DNA of 8,075 nucleotides. Origin: Mogibacterium sp. GTDB lineage: Bacteria > Bacillota > Clostridia > Peptostreptococcales > Anaerovoracaceae. Under the pieces are notes generated by a model. The model did not search any database, was not told the DNA's origin, and was given only the letters and a program-made list of their open reading frames with translations. The position numbers were made by a program, and so were the translations under genes. Numbering within the stretch: position 1 is the stretch's first letter; the number at the start of each line of letters is the position of its first letter. This document shows, piece by piece, positions 1-5,401 of this stretch. The DNA is taken from assembly GCA_021442505.1 (NCBI GenBank), contig JABUTC010000013.1:1-8075 (forward strand), read 5' to 3'.

Positions 1-230
1 GTCAGAGCCTGGTTAGGCTTTACATAATCCTCGAACTCAACGATTTCGAGTGAATATCCTTCCTTCTCGAGCTCTGCCGAAATCTGCTCAAGCACGAGTG
101 CGTGAGGTGTAGGACAAGCTGCTACCTTGATTGTCTTCTCGTCGCTTTCCTTCTTTCCGCATCCTGAAAGCAGGCAAAGGCTGAGTACGAGAACTAATGA
201 AACTGCTGCGATTCTCTTAATGTTCTTCAT
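1..230 (-). CDS. metQ: MetQ-type methionine-binding lipoprotein, N-terminal part
   Basis: Substrate-binding lipoprotein of a methionine ABC importer; it captures L- or D-methionine outside the membrane and passes it to MetI/MetN. Only the first 76 codons are in the window and the rest runs off the left edge. The product starts MKNIKR, has a hydrophobic signal segment (about residues 7-22) and a lipobox LSGC with the lipidated cysteine at residue 24, followed by a charged linker. The mature part has KVAACPTPHALVLEQI and VEFEDYVKPNQAL, matching the start of the NlpA/MetQ fold. The ATG (228-230) follows GAGAGG with a spacer of about 7 nt. It is the third gene of metN-metI-metQ, 59 nt after metI. 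No hairpin is visible in that gap, so it should be on the same transcript. Substrate is inferred from family and operon; related proteins can bind other amino acids. Confidence 0.9.
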   Translation of the reverse strand, partial: MKNIKRIAAVSLVLVLSLCLLSGCGKKESDEKTIKVAACPTPHALVLEQISAELEKEGYSLEIVEFEDYVKPNQAL

Positions 231-289
231 TTTGTTTCCTCTCTTTCTTGAATCTCTCTAATCCCTGTTTTTAATAAATCCTGTTTTTC

Positions 290-949
290 CTATAACCTGT
301 TATCTAATTTGTTTGCGAGTCTGACTCCGATCTCCTGCAGAATCTGTACAAGTATTACCAGTACGATTACTGTAATCCACATGATTGTTGTTTCGTAACG
401 GTACATTCCGTACTTGATTGCGAGGTCTCCGAGTCCGCCTCCGCCGACTACTCCGGCCATAGCCGAGTAACCGAGTATAGTGATGGTTGCTACTGCCGCT
501 CCGTTGAGGAGTGAAGGTCTGGCCTCGAGCAGAAGAACCTTCCTAACGATTGTCATATTCGACGCTCCGAGCGACTGAGCCGCTTCGATTACGCCCGGGT
601 CAACTTCTTTTAGCGACTGTTCAACGAGTCTTGCTACAAAAGGAGCTGCCGCTACTATCAGAACCGCCACCGTCGCCGATGTTCCTATTCCTGTTCCGAT
701 AACCTTACGCACATAAGGCATGAGCGCAATCATGAGAATAAGAAAAGGTACCGAACGGATGACATTTACTATGAATCCCATCACCTTGTTGTACCAGCCG
801 ATCGGATGAATTCCGTTCGGATCTGTTACGATGAGGCTGACACCGATCGGAAGTCCGATAATGTATGCGACCAGCGTCGATACCAGTGTCATGTATAAAG
901 TTTCCAGAAGTCCTGTCCAGAGCAGGTTGATAAGTACTGATGTTTCCAT
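290..949 (-). CDS. metI: MetI, methionine ABC transporter permease
   Basis: Membrane permease of the MetNIQ importer, which forms a homodimer channel. The 219-residue length is usual for MetI (about 217). Hydrophobic segments lie near residues 15-40, 57-80, 88-108, 150-170 and 188-208, which fits five membrane spans. The cytoplasmic EAA coupling motif, which docks to the ATPase, is seen as EAAQSLGAS (residues 122-130) followed by a conserved GYSAMAGVVGGGGLGDLA stretch typical of this family. The ATG follows the metN stop codon by one base, and its ribosome site GAGGAGG lies inside the last codons of metN, so translation of the two is probably coupled. No missing residues or frame problems are seen. 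Confidence 0.95.
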   Translation of the reverse strand: METSVLINLLWTGLLETLYMTLVSTLVAYIIGLPIGVSLIVTDPNGIHPIGWYNKVMGFIVNVIRSVPFLILMIALMPYVRKVIGTGIGTSATVAVLIVAAAPFVARLVEQSLKEVDPGVIEAAQSLGASNMTIVRKVLLLEARPSLLNGAAVATITILGYSAMAGVVGGGGLGDLAIKYGMYRYETTIMWITVIVLVILVQILQEIGVRLANKLDNRL

Positions 950-950
950 A

Positions 951-1973
951 CTATTCGTCCTCCTCCCTTACTTCTTCAAAACTTACATTGTGCGCTGACA
1001 GATATGCCTTCTGCTTATCTGCTATATCCGAGTCATCCGAAAGGCAGATTACCATCTGACCTCTCTGTACGTCATCAACGACATCCATGTCCGCGTACAG
1101 AATATTAACCGGTGCCTTCAGCTCGAGTATCATGTTTGCAACCACCGGATCGTAGGTGTTCGCATCTTCGAAAACCAGTCTGATTCTGTTGCTGTGCGAT
1201 ATTCCGAGCTCTGTCTCCTTGCCTTCGCCGGCCGGGAAAAAGAGTTTTCTTGCCGCCTGCGACTTCGGCTTGGTGAAGATGTCCTGTACCTCGCCTCTCT
1301 CTACAATCTGGCCTTCCTCGATGATTGCAACCTTGTTGCAGACCTGCTTGATTACGTCCATCTCGTGAGTGATTACTACGAGTGTGATTCCGAGCTCGCG
1401 GTTAATCTTCTTAAGAAGAGCCAGTATTGAACGTGTTGTCTTCGGATCGAGTGCGCTTGTCGCCTCGTCACAGAGAAGAACCTTCGGGTCACATGCGAGC
1501 GCTCTTGCAATTCCCACTCTCTGCTTCTGTCCTCCCGACAGCTGCGACGGATACGAGTGTGCTCTGTCCTCGAGGTCTACGAGTTTGAGAAGCTCCATTG
1601 CCTTCTCTCTCGCCTCCTTCTTAGGAACTCCCGCAATCTCGAGCGGGAAGCAGACATTTCCTATTGCATCCCTCTGCATCAGGAGATTGAACTGCTGGAA
1701 GATCATCGCGATCTTTCTTCTCTCGAGGTTCAGGTCTCTTGTCTTAAGTCCAATCAGTGACTTTCCGTCGAAAATCACCTTTCCCTCTGTCGGCACCTCG
1801 AGCAGGTTGATGCAGCGCACCAGCGTACTTTTTCCCGCGCCCGAGAGACCTATGATTCCGTAGGAATCCCCCGCCCGTATGTCGAGGTCGATTCCCTTAA
1901 GAGCATGTATCGTACCACCCTTGGTCTCAAAGCTCTTTGTTACTCCCTGTAAGCTGATTAAATTCTCGCTCAC
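951..1973 (-). CDS. metN: MetN, methionine ABC transporter ATPase
   Basis: ATP-hydrolysing subunit of the MetNIQ importer, 340 residues from a GTG start (E. coli MetN is 343). Motifs in order: Walker A GLSGAGKST (42-50), Q-loop FQQ (92-94), signature LSGGQ (145-149), Walker B VLLCDEA (165-171), D-loop SALD (173-176), switch His203. The C-terminal part (about 263-336, from RIRLVFED to VSFEEV) is the ACT-like NIL domain that in characterised MetN proteins binds methionine and shuts the transporter down (trans-inhibition). The frame stays open to an ATG at 2042, but that start lies upstream of the terminator hairpin, has no ribosome site and adds a non-conserved tail. GTG at 1971-1973 has AAAGGAG five bases upstream and starts directly at the ABC domain, so it was chosen. 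It heads metN-metI-metQ and is controlled by the attenuator upstream. Confidence 0.95.
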   Translation of the reverse strand: MSENLISLQGVTKSFETKGGTIHALKGIDLDIRAGDSYGIIGLSGAGKSTLVRCINLLEVPTEGKVIFDGKSLIGLKTRDLNLERRKIAMIFQQFNLLMQRDAIGNVCFPLEIAGVPKKEAREKAMELLKLVDLEDRAHSYPSQLSGGQKQRVGIARALACDPKVLLCDEATSALDPKTTRSILALLKKINRELGITLVVITHEMDVIKQVCNKVAIIEEGQIVERGEVQDIFTKPKSQAARKLFFPAGEGKETELGISHSNRIRLVFEDANTYDPVVANMILELKAPVNILYADMDVVDDVQRGQMVICLSDDSDIADKQKAYLSAHNVSFEEVREEDE

Positions 1974-1978
1974 TTTGG

Positions 1979-1985
1979 CTCCTTT
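1979..1985 (-). promoter_or_regulatory. Ribosome binding site fixing the metN GTG start
   Basis: The message reads AAAGGAG, then CCAAA, then GTG. This strong Shine-Dalgarno site decides between the GTG at 1973 and the longer open frame to 2042. It lies 17 nt beyond the end of the terminator U-tract, so the ribosome entry site is made only on messages that escape termination. Confidence 0.8.
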
Positions 1986-2001
1986 CTTGCTACCTACCAT
2001 G

Positions 2002-2030
2002 AAAAAAGGCAGGTCTCTAACGACCTGCCT
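2002..2030 (-). terminator. Rho-independent terminator (attenuator) before metN
   Basis: On the minus strand AGGCAGGTC (2030-2022) pairs without mismatch with GACCTGCCT (2015-2007) around the loop GTTAGA, and the transcript continues with six U residues counting the last stem base pair's U. A 9-bp, mostly GC stem with a U-tract is a textbook intrinsic terminator. It sits between the promoter and metN, about 70 nt after the stop codon of the Met-rich leader ORF, so it must be conditionally read through for the operon to be expressed. Confidence 0.9.
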
Positions 2031-2099
2031 GCAAATTCGCACCTACGAAAACTACCATAGATGATAGTCTCCAGCATTTGTTAGATCCTCTTACCTACG
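2031..2099 (-). promoter_or_regulatory. Leader RNA segment with candidate competing hairpins
   Basis: Between the leader stop codon and the terminator the RNA can form GGAGACTATC (2072-2063) / GGTAGTTTTC (2056-2047), a 10-bp hairpin with three G-U pairs and loop AUCUAU. Flanking it, CAAAT (2080-2076) can pair with ATTTG (2036-2032). TCTAAC (2085-2080) is also exactly complementary to the terminator loop GTTAGA (2021-2016). These pairings would bring the two sides together around the terminator's 5' arm and are candidates for an antiterminator form. All were found by eye; no free energies were computed. Two GTAGGT repeats (2098-2093 and 2046-2041) lie in the segment. Confidence 0.45.
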
Positions 2100-2165
2100 C
2101 TAATTGTGGTGGCACATGCACATGCCCATCATTCCCATTTCCATCATCATCTTACGATTTGCCAT
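2100..2165 (-). CDS. Met-rich leader peptide (21 aa) of the metNIQ operon
   Basis: A short ORF: ATG at 2163-2165, TAG at 2100-2102, 21 codons. It begins MANRK, and residues 6-21 read MMMEMGMMGMCMCHHN. Nine of 21 residues are methionine, eight of them within residues 6-17, and two are cysteine. The ATG is preceded by AAAGGAG (2181-2175) with a 9-nt spacer, so it should be well translated. It starts about 38 nt after the predicted transcription start and is followed by a terminator before metN. By analogy with trp, his, leu and similar leader peptides, the run of Met codons would make the ribosome stall when charged Met-tRNA is scarce, altering RNA folding and letting transcription enter metN. 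The function is inferred; the codon run, ribosome site and terminator are seen directly. Gene finders usually miss such an ORF because of its length. Confidence 0.8.
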   Translation of the reverse strand: MANRKMMMEMGMMGMCMCHHN

Positions 2166-2209
2166 GTGATGTGTCTCCTTTCATTAGTGTGGTCTTTGGA
2201 CCTATAGTG

Positions 2210-2238
2210 AATATATCAAGCGATTTAGGCCATGTCAA
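2210..2238 (-). promoter_or_regulatory. Sigma-A promoter of the metNIQ leader transcript
   Basis: On the minus strand TTGACA (2238-2233, perfect -35) is separated by 17 nt from TATATT (2215-2210, -10). The predicted start is near 2203-2202, where the RNA would begin with a small GGTC-CAAA-GACC hairpin (2202-2191) ahead of the leader ribosome site. The near-consensus promoter suggests constitutive initiation, with control left to the attenuator. Confidence 0.8.
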
Positions 2239-2290
2239 CAGTTTTTTGAAAGACTTTTGTGCTTTTTTGTTGTCTGCTCACAAAAAACCG

Positions 2291-3157
2291 TTATTTCTTG
2301 ATCTTTTCCTCTATTTTTTCTTTCTTCTCTTCGATTCTTGTCTCGATCTTCTCTTTTCTCTCTTCAATCTTTTCTTTCTTTTCTTCGACTTTAGCCTCAA
2401 TCTTCTCTTTTTTCTCCTCGAAAGCCTCAACTACGTTGTCAACAACATTCTCCAGGTTGTTGCGCAGGTAGTCCTTGCTCTTGAGAGGGAAGAAGAAGCT
2501 TGGCTTGCCGCCGCTCTCTTCAACGTGATTGCTGATGTTAGCCTTAAGTTTCTCAACATTGGTAACAGCTCTGTTCTCGTTTGCATACTTCGTAATCTGT
2601 CCTAAGAGGTTTGCAGAGTACAGTACGTCTATGATGAACACTCCGAAGAAAAGGCCGACAAAGAACGAGAATGCAAGGTGCTTCGACAGCCAGAAGAGGT
2701 TATCGATAACAATGCCGTGCAGGAAGAATACATATGCCGATGAAGCTGCCAGCCAGATTACTGTGAACTTCGGGCAGATGAATCCGTTGATGTTTCCCCA
2801 TTCATTTCTGTAGTCCCAGAGTCTTACCTTGAAGAACTTCAGTGCCATCCAGCCTGCAAAGTACTCAAGTGCGTTGAGGCAGATAGTCATCATAATTATC
2901 ATTATAATTACACCCTTGAGGTTTATCTCAAGATATCTGGACTGGAATATAGTTAAGAAATATAAAACTACAAGTCCGAATCCATACAGTGGTATATATG
3001 GTCCTATACAGAATCCCGGATTGAGCCACTTTCTCTCAGGGTTGGCTGCCGAGAAAAATCTGCGATAGATTACCTCTATAAACCATCCGCATACCGATCC
3101 TAAATAGAACAGAAATGCCATTACGAGTAATGCATTCATGCTGAATATTTCTTTCAT
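2291..3157 (-). CDS. CmpB/'ABC-transporter type IV' family membrane protein with Lys/Glu coiled-coil tail
   Basis: 288-residue membrane protein of a family common in Bacillota (Pfam 'putative ABC-transporter type IV', CmpB); the molecular role is not established. The family hallmarks are in the N-terminal half: GWFIEVIYRRFF (24-35), NPGFCIGPYIPLYGFG (46-61), and LEYFAGWMALKFFKVRLWDYR (97-117). Hydrophobic segments lie near 8-28, 53-71, 81-102, 130-150 and 161-183, giving about five spans. After residue 190 the chain is soluble, and residues 247-288 are almost wholly Lys, Glu, Ile and Arg in repeating EEKKEKIE units, predicting a long charged helix or coiled coil on one side of the membrane. 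The ATG follows AAAAGGAG with a 7-nt spacer. It is monocistronic by position, with its own promoter. No ATPase lies beside it, so the 'ABC' label should not be taken as evidence of transport. Confidence 0.85.
   Translation of the reverse strand: MKEIFSMNALLVMAFLFYLGSVCGWFIEVIYRRFFSAANPERKWLNPGFCIGPYIPLYGFGLVVLYFLTIFQSRYLEINLKGVIIMIIMMTICLNALEYFAGWMALKFFKVRLWDYRNEWGNINGFICPKFTVIWLAASSAYVFFLHGIVIDNLFWLSKHLAFSFFVGLFFGVFIIDVLYSANLLGQITKYANENRAVTNVEKLKANISNHVEESGGKPSFFFPLKSKDYLRNNLENVVDNVVEAFEEKKEKIEAKVEEKKEKIEERKEKIETRIEEKKEKIEEKIKK
2294..2419 (-). repeat. Intragenic repeat coding EEKKEKIE units
   Basis: Codes for residues 247-288 of the CmpB-family protein. EEKKEKIE occurs at residues 247-254, 258-265 and 276-283, and KEKIE also at 268-272. 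Unit spacing is 11 and 18 residues (7+11), mixing heptad and hendecad periods. On the plus strand the tract is almost purely pyrimidine (ttct/cttt units), which makes it prone to slippage or recombination in multiples of codons. Confidence 0.7.
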
Positions 3158-3187
3158 GTTTAAACTCCTTTTCTTTCAAACGCGTCT

Positions 3188-3216
3188 ATTATACGAAAAC
3201 TCAAGCATTAAAGCAA
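3188..3216 (-). promoter_or_regulatory. Promoter of the CmpB-family gene
   Basis: Minus strand: TTGCTT (3216-3211), 17-nt spacer, TATAAT (3193-3188, perfect -10). The start is expected near 3181, about 25 nt before the ATG, which leaves room only for the ribosome site. It points away from the tRNA gene, so the 85 nt between the two genes serve as a divergent promoter region. Confidence 0.75.
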
Positions 3217-3220
3217 CTTT

Positions 3221-3231
3221 TGATATATAAT
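3221..3231 (+). promoter_or_regulatory. Possible -10 region for tRNA-Arg
   Basis: TGATATATAAT contains an extended -10 form (TGA followed by TATATA, 3221-3229) or an overlapping TATAAT (3226-3231), 11-19 nt before the tRNA 5' end. I see no good -35 at the right distance (3203-3208 is AAGCAT), so the call is weak. Confidence 0.4.
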
Positions 3232-3242
3232 TTAGTAGATAT

Positions 3243-3318
3243 GCGCCGGTAGCTCAGGGGATAGAGTGTTTCACTCCGAATGAAAAGGCCGTGAGTTCGA
3301 ATCTCACTCGGCGCACCA
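3243..3318 (+). tRNA. tRNA-Arg, anticodon CCG
   Basis: A full 76-nt cloverleaf. The acceptor GCGCCGG pairs with TCGGCGC (one G-U at the seventh pair). The D stem is GCTC/GAGT, the anticodon stem TTTCA/TGAAA with loop CTCCGAA giving anticodon CCG, which reads the arginine codon CGG. The variable loop is AGGCC, the T stem GTGAG/CTCAC with loop TTCGAAT, the discriminator is A and the 3' CCA is encoded. No intrinsic terminator follows, and the next ATG is 33 nt downstream, so the tRNA may be processed from a message that also carries the aldo/keto reductase gene. Confidence 0.97.
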
Positions 3319-3351
3319 TCCATATTTTTGACCGTACAATCGGAGGTTTAT

Positions 3352-4389
3352 ATGTCACAGGTAAGACTAGGAAAGACGGAAATCGTTGTTAACAAGAACG
3401 GTTTTGGCGCACTGCCGATTCAGAGAATCAGTTTTGAGGCTGCAGAGGATCTCATTCTGACTGCCCTCGAAAACGGTGTCACATACTTTGACACAGCACG
3501 CGCGTACACTGACAGCGAGGAGAAACTCGCCTATGCTTTTCGCAAGAACAACGTTCCGAGAGAGAGCATCTACATCGCAAGCAAGACCATGGCGACTGAC
3601 GCAGAGGGCTTCTGGGCCGACCTGCACAAATCGCTGGAGCTCCTTGAAACCGATTACATCGATGTGTACCAGCTTCACAATCCTGCTTTCTGCCCAAGAC
3701 CGGGCGGAGCGGATGGACTGTATGACGCCTGCCTCGAAGCGAAAGAGCAGGGTCTCATCAGACATATAGCAATCACCAACCACCAGATTGCGATTGCCGA
3801 GGAAATCGTCGAGTCGGGGCTGTACGAACTTCTGCAGTTTCCTTTTAACTACCTCTCGTCCGACAGAGACATCGCTCTTGCGGCAAAATGCAAGGAGGCG
3901 GACATGGGCTTTGTCGCTATGAAGGGAATGAGCGGCGGACTTATCAACAAGGCCGACGTTGCATACGCTTTCATCAACGAGTATGACAACGTGCTTCCAA
4001 TCTGGGGCGTGCAGCACATGTGGGAGCTCAAGGAGTTCCTCGAGTGCGGCAAAAATGAACCTGTATATGACGAGGCTATGGCAGCCTTCGTTGCGGAAGA
4101 GAGAAAGCAGCTCGCAGGCGACTTCTGCAGAGGCTGCGGATACTGTATGCCTTGCCCTGTGGATATCAGAATCAACGACTGCGCGAGAATGTCCCTTCTT
4201 ATAAGAAGAGCTCCGACAGAAGTTTATATGAACGACTTCTTCCAGGGCGAGATGCAGAAGATTAAGGACTGCCTCCACTGTGGACAGTGCAGCAGCAAGT
4301 GTCCTTACCAGCTCGATACTCCGGCTCTTCTCGAGAAGAATCTTGAGGACTATGAAAAAGCTCTCGCCGCAAGGGACGAGAGCAAATAA
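3352..4389 (+). CDS. Aldo/keto reductase with C-terminal iron-sulfur motifs
   Basis: 345-residue NAD(P)H-type aldo/keto reductase fused to a ferredoxin-like tail. The catalytic tetrad of the AKR barrel is visible: Asp47 (TYFDTARAY), Tyr52, Lys78 (IYIASKT) and His109 (YQLHNP). Two cysteine groups follow the barrel: CRGCGYCMPCP (Cys259, 262, 265, 268) and CLHCGQCSSKCP (Cys307, 310, 313, 317). The second has the exact CxxCxxCxxxCP ferredoxin form, and together they could hold up to two [4Fe-4S] clusters. This architecture is common in anaerobic Bacillota; the natural substrate is not predictable. It presumably couples carbonyl/alcohol redox to an electron carrier. ATG 3352 follows GGAGG (3342-3346) with a 5-nt spacer; an upstream in-frame TTG at 3328 lacks a ribosome site. 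The last ten codons also form the terminator of the convergent neighbour. Confidence 0.93.
   Translation: MSQVRLGKTEIVVNKNGFGALPIQRISFEAAEDLILTALENGVTYFDTARAYTDSEEKLAYAFRKNNVPRESIYIASKTMATDAEGFWADLHKSLELLETDYIDVYQLHNPAFCPRPGGADGLYDACLEAKEQGLIRHIAITNHQIAIAEEIVESGLYELLQFPFNYLSSDRDIALAAKCKEADMGFVAMKGMSGGLINKADVAYAFINEYDNVLPIWGVQHMWELKEFLECGKNEPVYDEAMAAFVAEERKQLAGDFCRGCGYCMPCPVDIRINDCARMSLLIRRAPTEVYMNDFFQGEMQKIKDCLHCGQCSSKCPYQLDTPALLEKNLEDYEKALAARDESK
4355..4383 (-). terminator. Terminator of the DMT permease gene, inside the reductase CDS
   Basis: On the minus strand GCTCTCG (4383-4377) pairs perfectly with CGAGAGC (4366-4360) around a 10-nt loop, followed by TTTTT (4359-4355). It begins 9 nt after the permease stop codon. 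Read on the plus strand the hairpin is followed by AAATAAG, so it should act in one direction only. Confidence 0.75.
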
Positions 4390-4391
4390 GC

Positions 4392-5318
4392 TTATTCAGT
4401 TTTGCCCAGTTTATCTACCGGCTTATCACCTCTCTGTATGAGGAGATTTGCGAAGAAGATGAGGGCACAGCCGCAGAGTTCGCGAGGTGTCATACTCTCA
4501 CCGAGAAGTAAAGCACCGAATATTGCAGCAAATACCGATTCGAGACTCAGCAGAAATGCTGCGGTCGTAGAGTCGGTATATTTTTGTCCGACAATCTGCA
4601 GGGTATATCCGCCGGCCGTCGGAATGAACGCCATGTAGAGAAGCACCGGCATGCATGCGATGATTCCGGAGATTGTCATTGTTTCGAAAATCAGCGAAAC
4701 AATCAGTGATGTCGCACCTGCCACACACATCTGTATGCTTGATATCAGGATGTCGTTGTTATCGTCAACATAGTATTCGATGAGAATCATCTGCAGCGAA
4801 AAACCAAACGCCGATGCGAGAGTCAGCCAGTCTCCTACCGTTGTCCCGCCGAGTCCGCCTTTGAGACTCAGAAGCGCAAAGCCTGCCATGGCGATTGCGC
4901 AGCAGTAAACTACTTTGACCGTTATCTTTCTTCCAAAGAATATGGCGATAATCGGAACCATTACAATGTATATTGCGGTGATGAAGCCGGACTTTCCTGC
5001 GCTTACCGTCACAAGTCCGATCTGCTGCAGATTCGTGGCAAAAGCCATGATGATTCCGCAGACTATGCCGCCCTTGATGGAACGCGTCTTCCTCTCAGCT
5101 ACCACCTCAGCCGTGTTAACTTCGCGGTTGAAGTATTTTGCTTTTCGCAGTAAAAAAACAGCCAGCGGTATCAGAAGGATGCCGGCCATGAACTGCCTGG
5201 TTCCGTTAAAACCTATAGGCGGCAGCGAATTAAGCCCGACCTTCTGTCCGATGAAGCCCGTTCCCCATATTATGGCTGTCAGAAGCAGCGCAATGTTACC
5301 CTTGGCTTTTCTTCCCAT
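4392..5318 (-). CDS. EamA/DMT-family permease
   Basis: 308-residue drug/metabolite transporter superfamily protein, likely an exporter of amino acids or other small metabolites; the substrate cannot be told from sequence. It has about ten hydrophobic spans arranged as two EamA repeats: the first starts NIALLLTAIIWGTGFIGQKVG (residues 7-27), the second near VGDWLTLASAFGFSLQMILIEYY, with the family-typical LLSLESVFAAIFGALLLGE in the ninth to tenth spans. A charged linker (about residues 62-80) follows the second span. ATG 5318 follows AAAAGGAG with a 5-nt spacer; the frame stays open to 5357 but that extension has no ribosome site and overlaps the promoter. It converges on the reductase gene with only two bases between the stop codons, and diverges from the exchanger gene. 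Confidence 0.9.
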   Translation of the reverse strand: MGRKAKGNIALLLTAIIWGTGFIGQKVGLNSLPPIGFNGTRQFMAGILLIPLAVFLLRKAKYFNREVNTAEVVAERKTRSIKGGIVCGIIMAFATNLQQIGLVTVSAGKSGFITAIYIVMVPIIAIFFGRKITVKVVYCCAIAMAGFALLSLKGGLGGTTVGDWLTLASAFGFSLQMILIEYYVDDNNDILISSIQMCVAGATSLIVSLIFETMTISGIIACMPVLLYMAFIPTAGGYTLQIVGQKYTDSTTAAFLLSLESVFAAIFGALLLGESMTPRELCGCALIFFANLLIQRGDKPVDKLGKTE

Positions 5319-5347
5319 TAATACTCCTTTTGCGCACACGCCCCACC

Positions 5348-5375
5348 ATTTTACCATACTTTGTTAACTTGACAA
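5348..5375 (-). promoter_or_regulatory. Promoter of the DMT permease gene
   Basis: Minus strand TTGTCA (5375-5370), 16-nt spacer, TAAAAT (5353-5348). The start is expected near 5341, about 23 nt ahead of the ATG. Its -35 box overlaps that of the divergent exchanger promoter. Confidence 0.65.
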
Positions 5376-5397
5376 GTGCCCGATTTTTTGGTATTTT
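5369..5397 (+). promoter_or_regulatory. Promoter of the riboswitch-exchanger transcript
   Basis: Plus strand TTGACA (5369-5374, perfect -35), 17-nt spacer, TATTTT (5392-5397). The start falls near 5404, exactly where the riboswitch aptamer begins, so the aptamer is at the very 5' end of the RNA. Confidence 0.75.
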
Positions 5398-5401
5398 CTA
5401 T

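Noticed and set aside
1974..2042. Extending metN to the ATG at 2042 (363 residues) or the internal ATG at 2000
   Set aside because: The extension crosses the terminator stem and U-tract, has no ribosome site, and adds residues absent from MetN proteins; GTG 1973 has an ideal ribosome site and begins the ABC domain.
1971..2165. Leader ORF being the true N-terminus of metN through a frameshift or stop read-through, since both lie in the same frame
   Set aside because: A TAG ends the leader ORF, the region between contains a terminator, and metN has its own ribosome site.
1990..2205. S-box, SMK-box or T-box riboswitch upstream of metN
   Set aside because: None of the conserved blocks I know (S-box core, T-box AGGGTGGNACCGCG, SMK core) is visible; the Met-codon ORF plus terminator explains the leader better. 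A covariance search would settle it.
2203..2208. Large mobile element, CRISPR array or phage genes anywhere in the window
   Set aside because: No transposase, integrase, direct-repeat array or terminal inverted repeats were seen in 1-8075; the interval given is only a placeholder within the window.
2239..2290. AT-rich inverted repeat TTTTTTG/CAAAAAA after the CmpB-family gene as a terminator
   Set aside because: The stem is only A-U pairs with one G-C and there is no clean U-tract after it; I would not call it a terminator.
3243..3318. tRNA-Arg as an integration (att) site
   Set aside because: No integrase gene and no repeat of the tRNA 3' end is visible in the window.
3367..4278. 303-codon open frame on the minus strand opposite the reductase
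   Set aside because: It is the shadow of a well-identified gene with catalytic and Fe-S motifs on the plus strand; it has no recognisable domain of its own.
5319..5357. Longer start for the DMT permease (ATG at 5357)
   Set aside because: It overlaps the predicted promoter -10 box and transcription start and lacks a ribosome site; ATG 5318 has AAAAGGAG five bases upstream.
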